Assembly: GCA_050012355.1 (NCBI GenBank)
Contig: JBEKHI010000202.1
Location: 1 to 14,608 of the forward strand
Direction of reading: 5' to 3'
Length of the DNA stretch: 14,608 nt
Source of the DNA: JBEKHI01 sp050012355
Lineage (GTDB): Bacteria > Actinomycetota > Actinomycetes > Streptosporangiales > Streptosporangiaceae
Shown here piece after piece: positions 1-6,646 of the stretch (positions within the stretch are counted from its first letter, which is position 1; every line of letters starts with the position of its first letter). The notes under the pieces are model-generated. The model was not told where the DNA came from and did no database searches. It saw only the letters and a list, made by a program, of their open reading frames with translations. The translations under genes were made by a program, and so were the position numbers.

Positions 1-53
1 CCGCGCCATGTCCGAGGCTGCCTAGCGAACCGCTGTTAGCAAACCCGTTAGCA

Positions 54-96
54 AAAGGCCCTTTCCAGAGCGAACAAACTCTCGGAAAGGGCCTTT
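54..96 (-). terminator. Hairpin terminator downstream of tRNA-Thr
   Basis: Positions 54-66 and 84-96 are perfect reverse complements (13 bp). They extend by 4 more pairs (67-70 with 79-82) across a one-base bulge at 83, with an 8-nt loop. Read on the minus strand the hairpin ends in TTTTGC, a short U-tract, just downstream of the tRNA-Thr 3' end. That fits an intrinsic terminator for the tRNA. The symmetrical stem could also stop transcription entering from the left on the plus strand. Confidence 0.8.
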
Positions 97-104
97 GACG
101 TGGG

Positions 105-178
105 AGCCGCCTATCGGAATCGAACCGATGACCTACGCATTACGAGTGCGTCGCTCTAGCCGACTGAGCTAAGGCGGC
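105..178 (-). tRNA. tRNA-Thr (anticodon CGT)
   Basis: The minus strand folds as a 74-nt cloverleaf. The acceptor stem is GCCGCCT/AGGCGGC, the D-arm begins TAGCTCAGTCGG, and the anticodon stem ACGCA/TGCGT holds the loop CTCGTAA with anticodon CGT. The T-arm contains GGTTCGATTCC. Anticodon CGT reads the ACG threonine codon. The discriminator is T and the 3' CCA is not encoded, so it must be added after transcription. A hairpin terminator follows immediately. Confidence 0.95.
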
Positions 179-261
179 CTGCCGCCCCGGAGAGGGGCGA
201 CTCGTAGAGTGTACCGGCTCCAGCAGGTACCCCGCAGCCGGCGGTCACGCAGGATAGAGCC

Positions 262-675
262 ATGGAACTCTCCGGCACCGACGCCCGCCGCCGCTTCGCG
301 AACGCCCGGGTCGCCCGCCTCGCGACGACCGGCGCGGACGGATCGCCGCACCTGGTGCCGGTCACGTTCGCGGCGGCCGGTGACCTTGTCTACACGGCGG
401 TCGACCACAAGCCGAAGCGGACCAGGAATCTCCGCCGACTGCGAAACATCGCGGAGAACCCCAACGTGGCCCTCCTCGTCGACCACTACGCCGACGACTG
501 GGCCGCCCTGTGGTGGGTGCGCGCCGACGGCACCGCCCAGGTCGTCGAGCGCGCACCGGACGCGATCCGCCTGCTCAGCGAGCGGTACCCGCAGTACCAG
601 GCCACACCGCCCGAGGGACCCTTCATCGTGATCTCGGTCCGCCGCTGGACCGGCTGGTCAGCGTCCCCGCAGTGA
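262..675 (+). CDS. PPOX-class F420-dependent oxidoreductase (Rv0121-like)
   Basis: This 137-residue protein belongs by overall pattern to the pyridoxamine-5'-phosphate-oxidase-like split beta-barrel family, in the small actinobacterial subgroup that uses coenzyme F420 or a flavin (TIGR03668/Rv0121 type). The N-terminal half carries the typical barrel strands: RVARLATTGADGSPHLVPV at about residues 16-34 and a basic KPKRTRNLRRLRNI stretch at about 50-63 that would lie near the cofactor phosphate. It continues with NPNVALLVDHYADDW (about 67-81) and WWVRADGTAQVV (about 84-95). Length is normal for the family. These are cytoplasmic dimers that reduce unsaturated or quinone-like substrates; the substrate here is unknown. 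The start is the ATG at 262, preceded by a purine-rich AGGATAGAG. The gene stands alone, convergent with the hydrolase at 824-2341 and followed by paired palindromes. The family call is strong; the F420-versus-FMN choice is inferred from the subgroup. Confidence 0.88.
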   Translation: MELSGTDARRRFANARVARLATTGADGSPHLVPVTFAAAGDLVYTAVDHKPKRTRNLRRLRNIAENPNVALLVDHYADDWAALWWVRADGTAQVVERAPDAIRLLSERYPQYQATPPEGPFIVISVRRWTGWSASPQ

Positions 676-682
676 TCCCAGC

Positions 683-736
683 AGCGCCATCGATGGCCCA
701 TCGCTGGCGCTATCACACCGTCGATGGGCCATCGAC
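683..736. repeat. Paired odd-length palindromes, likely bidirectional terminator
   Basis: The first palindrome spans 683-711, centred on 697: outer arms AGCGCCA/TGGCGCT and inner arms CGATGG/CCATCG, separated by single mismatched bases. The second spans 720-736, centred on 728, with perfect 8-bp arms GTCGATGG/CCATCGAC. Their cores are reverse complements of each other, so the pair can also fold into one hairpin (690-703 with 722-735, 14 bp, 18-nt loop). The site lies between two convergent genes, where a bidirectional terminator is expected. There is no U-tract. The same arrangement with the same 31-bp centre spacing occurs at 3232-3283. Confidence 0.7.
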
Positions 737-823
737 AGCGACGTAGAAGACCCCATCAGTAACATTGGCCACTCAGGTTGCTCGTGAGCGCTGGGCAGGA
801 GGCCGGGAGCGGAAACTAGGCCG

Positions 824-2341
824 TCACGAGCAGATGGTGCCGTTGCGGGGCAGCTGGCCGGACAGCAGGTAGTTATCCACATAGCCGTCGATGCAGGAAG
901 ACCCCTCGTCGTAGGAAGTGTGGCCCTCACCGCGCCAGCCGAGCAGCACGCCCGACGATAGGTCGGACGCCAGCGCCTGGGCCCAGCGGTAGGGCGTGGC
1001 CGGGTCTCGGAGGTCGCCAACTACCAGGATGGGTGCCGCGCCGGAGGCCCGGACGGACGACGCGGACGGCAACGCGAACGACGGCACCGGCCAGTAGGCG
1101 CAGGCCAGCGATCCCCACAGCAGCGGCGCGCCGAACAGCGGTGCCGCCCGCGACGCGGTGGCGGCGGCGGACTCCCACGCCGACAGGGCACGAGGCCATG
1201 GGCGATCCAGGCAGTTCACGGCGGTGTCGACGTCGGCGAGATTGCTATAGGTGCCGTTGGACGAACGCTCCATCAGAACGTTCGCCAGCTCGACCAGCAC
1301 GGTGCCGTCCCCGTTGAGCGCGTCCGCCAGCCCGGTACGCAGCACCGGCCAGTACGACTTGCTGTACAGCGCTGCGGCGATCCCGTTGAGCAGTAGCGCG
1401 CCGTCGGCGACTTGCCCGTCACCGAGGTCGTTTTGCAGCGGCGAGGTGGTCGCCGAGGCCAGCAGCCGCCGCACCTGCGGCACCGGCTGCGCCCCGAGCG
1501 GGCAGCCAGACGACGCGGCGCACCAGGACGCGAACTGACCGAACGCGGTCTGGAATCCCTCCGCCTGGGTGATGTCCAGCTCCAGGCCAGAGACGGCCGG
1601 ATCCACCGCGCCGTCAAGCACCATCGCCCCGACCTTGGACGGGTACAGCTGCGCGTACCAGGTACCCAGATACGTACCGTACGACTTGCCGAGGTAGGTC
1701 AGCTTGGGCTCCCCGAGGGCGGCTCGCAGCACGTCCATGTCCCGGGCCGCGTCGCGCGTGCCGATGTAAGGCAGCAACCCCGCGCCGTTGCGCTCGCAGG
1801 ACTGCGCGTACAGCTTGCTCTCCGCCACCAGCTCCGGCAGGTCCCCGCCAAAGTCGTCGGTGGAGAAGTACTTATCCAGCGCCGGACCGCTCATGCACCG
1901 CAGCGCCGGCACGCTCCCGCCGACCCCCCGCGGGTCAAAACCAATGATGTCAAAATGGTCCAAAACGGCGGTCGTAAACTCACTCCGGGCCCCCAGCGCG
2001 TACTGCACGCCGGAGCCACCAGGACCCCCGGGGTTCACGACCAGCGCTCCGCGTCGCTGCGACGGTGTGGCCGCTGGCAGCTTCACGACGGGCAGCGAGA
2101 AATTACGCCAGCCCGGTCTGGAGTAGTCGAACGGGACGGTCAGCGTCGCGCAGTAGAAGCCGTCATGGCAGGGCTTCCAGTCCAGGTGCTGCGTGTAGTA
2201 CCCGTCGAGCGTGACGAATTCAGTAGTGCGCGGTGCCGCGGCGGCGGCCGAACAGCCCGCGACCACGGCGACGGCCATCGCCGCCAGCGCAAGACGACGA
2301 GCGCGACCGCCGGGCAGCGGCCGCGCCAGGCGCCACCTCAC
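824..2341 (-). CDS. Secreted TAP-like alpha/beta hydrolase (tripeptidyl aminopeptidase family lipoprotein)
   Basis: This 505-residue protein is an exported serine hydrolase of the TAP/SlpD-SlpE type, which removes short peptides from the N-termini of proteins or peptides outside the cell. An arginine-rich N-terminus and hydrophobic stretch lead to the lipobox VVAGC, with Cys30 as the probable lipidated residue, so it should be anchored to the outer face of the membrane. NPGGPGGSG (about 103-111) is the family's oxyanion-hole motif. The nucleophile elbow GKSYG places Ser220, GDLRDPATPY supplies the Asp (about 446) and GEGHTSY the His (about 474). The C-terminal TAP-like region with its cysteines is present, and length is typical. 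The GTG start overlaps the stop of the upstream ricT-like gene by four bases (GTGA, 2338-2341), which indicates translational coupling. I recall a related proteinase downstream of holB in Streptomyces, so the linkage may be conserved. The substrate is unknown. Confidence 0.9.
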   Translation of the reverse strand: MRWRLARPLPGGRARRLALAAMAVAVVAGCSAAAAAPRTTEFVTLDGYYTQHLDWKPCHDGFYCATLTVPFDYSRPGWRNFSLPVVKLPAATPSQRRGALVVNPGGPGGSGVQYALGARSEFTTAVLDHFDIIGFDPRGVGGSVPALRCMSGPALDKYFSTDDFGGDLPELVAESKLYAQSCERNGAGLLPYIGTRDAARDMDVLRAALGEPKLTYLGKSYGTYLGTWYAQLYPSKVGAMVLDGAVDPAVSGLELDITQAEGFQTAFGQFASWCAASSGCPLGAQPVPQVRRLLASATTSPLQNDLGDGQVADGALLLNGIAAALYSKSYWPVLRTGLADALNGDGTVLVELANVLMERSSNGTYSNLADVDTAVNCLDRPWPRALSAWESAAATASRAAPLFGAPLLWGSLACAYWPVPSFALPSASSVRASGAAPILVVGDLRDPATPYRWAQALASDLSSGVLLGWRGEGHTSYDEGSSCIDGYVDNYLLSGQLPRNGTICS

Positions 2342-3171
2342 GTATGCCCCGGGACATGCATCTCCTCATAAGCCTTGCGCGAGCCGCAGACGCTGGCGCG
2401 TGAGCACGCACAGGTCTTGCCGTCCGCAGTCAGTTTCACCACGACACTGTCCGATGGCACGTTGTGTCCCACGACGACGCCCTCCCCCTCCGGCGTTTCG
2501 ACGTGCTCCCCGGTACGCGGCGCATCCTTACGGAAGTCCTGGTACAGGGGGTGCTCATATTTGAGGCAGCACATCAGGCGGCCGCAAGCACCAGCGATTC
2601 GCAGTGGGTTCACCGGGAGATCCTGGTCCTTTGCCATCCGCACCGACACCGGCTCGAAGTCCTTCAGGAACGTGGCGCAGCACAGGTCGCGGCCACACGG
2701 CCCGATCCCGCCCTGCAGCCGTGCCTCGTCCCGGGGGCCGACCTGGCGCAGTTCCACCCTGGCCCGCAAGCGGGCGGACAGGTCGCGGACAAGCACGCGG
2801 AAGTCCACGCGGTTCGGGGCACTGAAATACACAGTGAACACGTTCCCCGACTCAACGTAATCAACCGCGGTAACCTTCATCGGCAGTTCATGCTGGCGGA
2901 TCAACCGCTTCGCGGTCAGCCTGCCTTCGGCGCGACGGCGACGGCTCACCTCGTCGCGGGCCAGGTCATCAGGTCCGGCGATGCCCGCGCAGACCGGTAG
3001 CCCGCCGATGTCCTCGCTCACCCACTGGGGCGCCCAGACGCATTCGGCCACTTCGGGACCGGTGTCGGTGGGGACGAGGACCTTGTCCGCGATTTTCGGC
3101 TCGTAGGGCCCTGGGTCTAGGTAGTAGAGCCGCCCGTACCGTTCGAAGCTCACTGCCATGATCATGCCCAT
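2338..3171 (-). CDS. ricT: RicT/YaaT-like PSP1 domain protein
   Basis: This 277-residue protein of the PSP1 C-terminal/RicT family is recognised by the two cysteine clusters GGIGPCGRDLCC (Cys159, 164, 165) and GACGRLMCCLKYE (Cys196, 201, 202). In Bacillus these bind Fe-S clusters in the RicA-RicF-RicT (Y) complex, which works with RNase Y in mRNA maturation and affects phosphorelays. A third Cys group, TCACSRASVC (about 253-262), follows a KOW-like beta region. Partners RicA and RicF are not visible here, so the actinobacterial role is unproven. The order tmk-holB-ricT parallels Bacillus tmk-yaaQ-yaaR-holB-yaaT, supporting orthology. ATG 3171 is preceded by TAGGGT and exactly 6 nt, which fits a leaderless mRNA starting at that codon. 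In-frame ATGs at residues 3 and 5 are alternatives. The gene is separated from holB by 143 nt containing a strong hairpin, and overlaps the hydrolase gene downstream. Confidence 0.9.
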   Translation of the reverse strand: MGMIMAVSFERYGRLYYLDPGPYEPKIADKVLVPTDTGPEVAECVWAPQWVSEDIGGLPVCAGIAGPDDLARDEVSRRRRAEGRLTAKRLIRQHELPMKVTAVDYVESGNVFTVYFSAPNRVDFRVLVRDLSARLRARVELRQVGPRDEARLQGGIGPCGRDLCCATFLKDFEPVSVRMAKDQDLPVNPLRIAGACGRLMCCLKYEHPLYQDFRKDAPRTGEHVETPEGEGVVVGHNVPSDSVVVKLTADGKTCACSRASVCGSRKAYEEMHVPGHT

Positions 3172-3207
3172 TCGTCCACCCTAAGCCGGCGACGCGCGGC
3201 TCACCAC
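3172..3207 (-). promoter_or_regulatory. Candidate leaderless promoter for ricT and the hydrolase
   Basis: On the minus strand TAGGGT (3183-3178) is followed by six bases, GGACGA, and then the ricT ATG at 3171. A -10 of TANNNT form 6-7 nt before the start codon is the usual layout of leaderless promoters in actinobacteria. A -35-like TGGTGA lies 17 bases further upstream (3 of 6 matches to TTGACA). The hairpin at 3232-3283 would insulate this promoter from holB transcription. Alternatively GGTGG may act as a ribosome binding site for the second ATG. Confidence 0.5.
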
Positions 3208-3231
3208 CCATAACCAACCGTCGATTAACCA

Positions 3232-3283
3232 CCGGTCGATGTGACATCGACCGGCGTAGAGCCCGGTCGATGTCACATCGACC
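3232..3283 (-). repeat. Paired palindromes forming a 21-bp hairpin between holB and ricT
   Basis: Palindrome one spans 3232-3254 (perfect 11-bp arms, centre G at 3243). Palindrome two spans 3265-3283 (perfect 9-bp arms, centre C at 3274). Both contain TCGATGT-S-ACATCGA. Because the centres are complementary, 3234-3254 is the exact reverse complement of 3263-3283, giving a 21-bp stem with an 8-nt loop. On the minus strand it lies about 30 nt after the holB stop, so it could act as a terminator without a U-tract, or as a processing or binding site. A near-copy of the left half (AACCAACCGTCGAT, 3212-3225) precedes it. Confidence 0.7.
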
Positions 3284-3314
3284 TTCGGGGTCCGACGCTC
3301 AGCCCGTCCGATGG

Positions 3315-4457
3315 TTAGCCTTGGGCGAGCGTGAGCGTTAGCTCTTCTACGGCTAGGAGGGGGGCTACGTTGAACTGGAGGCGCTCGCGGCAGCGCATGA
3401 TCGCTTGCAGACGGCGCAGGGTGGACTCCGGGCTGGAACCCCTTGACACCTGGGACAGGGCGTCCGGGTGGTCGCCGTTGGCTAGCTCGATATCGTCCAC
3501 GCCGAGCTGCAAGATCAGCACGTCACGGTAGAACGCGGCCAGCTCGAGCAGGGCGCCGTCGAGGGTGTCGCGCTTGACCCGGGTGGCGCGGGACTTCTGC
3601 CGGTCCTCCAGGTCCTTGAGCGCCGACGCCATGCCGCGCATCGCCTTCGCGATGCCCTTGCCCGTGGAACCCTCGCCGTAAGCCAGGCGCATGGCATCGC
3701 GTTCCGGCTCGTCGAGCTGCTCGGTGACCGCTTTAGCCTCGTCTTCAGCGGACTTCACCAGGGCCGCGGCGGCGGCCAGCGCGGGACCGAGTGAGGTCGC
3801 CTGCACGGGGACGCGCAGCACCTCGTCGCGTCGCGCCGCGGCCGCCGTGTCGGTGGCGAGCCGCCGGGCACGCCCGACATGGCCCTGCGCGGCGCGGGCG
3901 GCGGCCAGCGCGACGTCGGGGGCTACGCCATCGCGTTCGGTCAGTACTTTCGCGACCGATTCCGAGGGGGGAACCCGCAACGTGACGACCCGGCACCGGG
4001 ACCTGATCGTCGTGACCAGATCCTCGGCGGACGGTGCGCATAGCAGCCACACGGTTCGCGGTGACGGCTCCTCGATGGCCTTGAGCAGTGCGTTCGCCGC
4101 CTGCTCGGTGCACCGGTCGGCATCCTCGAAGACCACGATCAGCCAGCGTCCGCCGGACGGCGCACCCGCCGCCTTGAGCACTAGTTCACGGGTCTGCTTG
4201 ACCCCGTAGGACAGTCCCTCGGGCTTGACCAGCAGCAGGTCGGCGTGTGTTCCGGCGCGTACCTGGTGACATGACGGGCACTGTCCACAGCCGCCGTTCG
4301 GGCACAGCAGCGCGGCGGCGAACGCCCGGGCCGCGACCGACCGGCCCGAGCCGGGCGGCCCGGTGAACAGCCACGCGTGAGTCATAGCCCCGTCGGCCGC
4401 CCGCTTCAGCTGGCCGACGACCGCCTCCTGGCCGACCAGCTCATCGTAGACGCTCAC
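3315..4457 (-). CDS. holB: DNA polymerase III subunit delta-prime (clamp loader)
   Basis: This 380-residue clamp-loader subunit is part of the complex that opens the DnaN sliding clamp and places it on primed DNA. The AAA+ fold shows GPPGSGRS at 33-40 (Walker A position), a four-cysteine zinc module (Cys52, 57, 60, 63 in CPNGGCGQCPSC), FEDADRC (Walker B region), ALLKAIEEP and the SRC motif in TIRSRC (about 151-156). The Walker A lysine is replaced by arginine, which suggests a subunit that does not hydrolyse ATP; I recall the same sequence in mycobacterial HolB. The alpha-helical C-terminal collar region follows. The GTG start overlaps the tmk stop (GTGA, 4454-4457), so it is translationally coupled to the kinase upstream. 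The gene ends ahead of a 21-bp hairpin. Confidence 0.93.
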   Translation of the reverse strand: MSVYDELVGQEAVVGQLKRAADGAMTHAWLFTGPPGSGRSVAARAFAAALLCPNGGCGQCPSCHQVRAGTHADLLLVKPEGLSYGVKQTRELVLKAAGAPSGGRWLIVVFEDADRCTEQAANALLKAIEEPSPRTVWLLCAPSAEDLVTTIRSRCRVVTLRVPPSESVAKVLTERDGVAPDVALAAARAAQGHVGRARRLATDTAAAARRDEVLRVPVQATSLGPALAAAAALVKSAEDEAKAVTEQLDEPERDAMRLAYGEGSTGKGIAKAMRGMASALKDLEDRQKSRATRVKRDTLDGALLELAAFYRDVLILQLGVDDIELANGDHPDALSQVSRGSSPESTLRRLQAIMRCRERLQFNVAPLLAVEELTLTLAQG

Positions 4458-6625
4458 AGGTCGCCGCTGATCGCTGGGAAGCTGCCGGTGGCGGCCTCGG
4501 AGACGTGCGGAACCGGATCGGGCAGTACTTCGCGGATCCGGTCCTTGATCTCGCGGGACACCTCAGCCACCGACTGGCTCGCGTCGACGATCAGGTACCG
4601 GCCAGGATCCGCCCGGGCCAGGGCGAGGAAACCTGAACGCACCCTCTCGTGGAACTCCGCGGGCTCCGCCTCCAGCCGGTCAGCCGAACGCGTGCGCCGG
4701 TTCAGCCCGGCCATCGGCGGCATGTCGAGCAGGATGGTGAGGTCAGGTATTCGTCCGCCGGTCGCCCACGAGTTCAGCCGGGCGATGTCGGCGGTCTTCA
4801 GACCGCGTCCGGTGCCCTGGTAGGCGAGCGAAGAGTCGATATACCGGTCGGTGATGACGACCGCGCCGCGGTGCAACGCGGGAACGATCACCGAGGCAAC
4901 GTGCTCGGCACGGTCCGCCGCGTACATCAGCGCCTCGGCCCGGGAGTCCATCCCGGTGTGCGAGGTGTCGAGCAGCAGGGCACGCAGCCGCATGCCGACC
5001 TTCGTCGCGCCGGGCTCGTGGGTGGTCACCACATCGAAGCCCTGCTCACGCAGCCAGATCGCGATCAGCCGGGCCTGGGTGGTCTTCCCGGAGCCCTCGC
5101 CGCCCTCGAACGCTACGAACAGCCCGCTGGGAGCCTCTTCCTTGGGTGTGCTGCCGTTCGCGTGCGCGGCCGACGGCACCGGCGTGAACGGCTCGCTGCG
5201 GATCGCCGCCATCAGGTCGTCACGCAGCGGGACGCCCTTGCGGTCATCCATCCGCCGGTAGGCGCTCCACCCGACGTAGGCGGCGATGGCCGCCGCGAGC
5301 AGGATGATGAGGTTCTGCCCGGCGGAAACGTAGGTGACGTGGGCGATCTTCACGTTGCCGGACCCGGTGATGGCGGCGATCAGCTTGGTGAACCCGCTAG
5401 ACACGAACGGCGTGATCGCGATGACCGCGAGCAGGATCACCTGGATGGTCGACTGGAAGAACGCGAACACCCGGCCCCGGGTGTCGTCATCGACGTCCAG
5501 CCCGACGATCGTGAACCCGGTCGAGTACGCGATGCCCGCGAGCGCGCCCAGCAGCAAAACCGAGATCGTGACCATCACCAGGTTCGGGATCAGCCCGATG
5601 AGCGCGAGCGGGATCGCCGCGACTCCGATCGTCACGCCGAACAGCCGGCGGCGGCTGAAATCGCCGAGCAGCCGGGTGCCGAAGAACATACCGAGCGCCA
5701 TGCCGACGAAGATGGCGGCGAACACCACACCCCAGCCGACGCTGCCGCCGTTCAGCGTGTCGGTGATATAGGAGTAGCCAAGGCCGACCACCACCCCCGC
5801 CCCGCAGAACGAGCCGACCATCCCGATGACCAGCCCGCTCACCACCGGGGTCTGGCGGATGAAGCGCCAGCCTTCCCAGATCATCTTCGCGGTGGACGGG
5901 ACGGAAATCTTCCCGCTGGCGTGCCGCTTGGGTATCTGCCAGAGGAAGTAGACGGTGATCGCCGAGACGAAATACGTGGCGGCGTTGAAGTACAACGACA
6001 GGTAGACGTTGCTGGTGTGGAACAGCGGCGTGACCTTGGACAGCCCCTCGCTGACCAGGGCGAGCAGGCTGAACAGGCCGGCCGCGATCGGCGCGGTCCC
6101 GTACGTGGTGAGCAGGCTGAGCTGGTTGGCGCGCTCCAGCTTGTCCTTCGGCACCAGATTCGGCACCGAGGCGGCCGTCGCCGGGTTCCAGAACTGGGAA
6201 ACCACCCCGGCCAGGAACTTGGCGACGTAGATCCAGCCTAGGTGCGGGAAGAACGGGATCGACACGAACAGCACGCCGCGGATGATGTCTCCGGCGATCA
6301 TCATGGTCCGGCGGTCGAACCGGTCCGCGAGGGCGCCCGCGATCGGGCCGAACAGCAACGCGGGCAGCAGTGAGACGATCCACACACCGCCGACGGCCGA
6401 ACTCTTGGCCACCGCGCCACCCGAGGTGAGCGACGGCGCCAGCGCGGAGAGCGCGACGATCGACAGCCAGTCACCGAGGCTGGACAGCGATAGCGCTATC
6501 CACAGCCTGCGGAACGGCTTGATCGAGAGCACGCCGTCACTCGGGGCCTTGCGGGCGCGGACGACGGGATGCCCCGGCGGTCCGTCGCCCGGGCCCTTGC
6601 TGCTGGACGTGGCTCGGAAGTTCAC
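4454..6625 (-). CDS. tmk: MFS transporter-thymidylate kinase fusion
   Basis: This 723-residue two-domain protein has an N-terminal half (about 35-455) with around twelve hydrophobic segments and the MFS loop motif GALADRFDRRT (about 97-107), resembling major facilitator permeases. A hydrophilic linker (about 456-500) leads to a complete dTMP kinase: P-loop FEGGEGSGKTTQ (about 506-517), HEPGAT (536-541), DRY at 593-595 in ITDRYIDSSLAYQGTGRG, and a lid region RTRSADRLE (644-652). The kinase makes dTDP from dTMP with ATP, an essential step in dTTP synthesis, and here would sit on the cytoplasmic face of the membrane. It is the only tmk in view. Such fusions are known in actinobacteria (a large membrane protein with a kinase domain sits next to topA in Streptomyces). 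The transported substrate is unknown. The GTG start is 21 nt after the topA stop, and the end overlaps holB. Confidence 0.92.
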   Translation of the reverse strand: MNFRATSSSKGPGDGPPGHPVVRARKAPSDGVLSIKPFRRLWIALSLSSLGDWLSIVALSALAPSLTSGGAVAKSSAVGGVWIVSLLPALLFGPIAGALADRFDRRTMMIAGDIIRGVLFVSIPFFPHLGWIYVAKFLAGVVSQFWNPATAASVPNLVPKDKLERANQLSLLTTYGTAPIAAGLFSLLALVSEGLSKVTPLFHTSNVYLSLYFNAATYFVSAITVYFLWQIPKRHASGKISVPSTAKMIWEGWRFIRQTPVVSGLVIGMVGSFCGAGVVVGLGYSYITDTLNGGSVGWGVVFAAIFVGMALGMFFGTRLLGDFSRRRLFGVTIGVAAIPLALIGLIPNLVMVTISVLLLGALAGIAYSTGFTIVGLDVDDDTRGRVFAFFQSTIQVILLAVIAITPFVSSGFTKLIAAITGSGNVKIAHVTYVSAGQNLIILLAAAIAAYVGWSAYRRMDDRKGVPLRDDLMAAIRSEPFTPVPSAAHANGSTPKEEAPSGLFVAFEGGEGSGKTTQARLIAIWLREQGFDVVTTHEPGATKVGMRLRALLLDTSHTGMDSRAEALMYAADRAEHVASVIVPALHRGAVVITDRYIDSSLAYQGTGRGLKTADIARLNSWATGGRIPDLTILLDMPPMAGLNRRTRSADRLEAEPAEFHERVRSGFLALARADPGRYLIVDASQSVAEVSREIKDRIREVLPDPVPHVSEAATGSFPAISGDL

Positions 6626-6637
6626 GCGGTTAGCGTA
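6626..6637 (-). promoter_or_regulatory. Possible leaderless -10 before MFS-tmk
   Basis: In the 21-nt gap after topA, the minus strand reads TACGCT then six bases, AACCGC, then the GTG start codon at 6625. No Shine-Dalgarno sequence is visible there. TACGCT matches TANNNT, and the spacing equals that at ricT. No convincing -35 box is present, so read-through from topA remains the simpler source of transcript. Confidence 0.3.
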
Positions 6638-6646
6638 TCGGGAGAT

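Noticed and set aside
2..25. A possible 3' end of a plus-strand gene (frame ...RAMSEAA then TAG at 23-25).
   Set aside because: Only seven codons lie inside the window; nothing distinguishes it from chance.
1412..2371. A 319-residue plus-strand open frame opposite the TAP hydrolase.
   Set aside because: Shadow frame; composition is Arg-rich and no domain is visible.
4649..6241. A 530-residue plus-strand open frame opposite MFS-tmk.
   Set aside because: It is a shadow of the GC-rich minus-strand gene: low-complexity Arg/Asp/Gly/His composition and no family, while the minus strand encodes clear transporter and kinase motifs.
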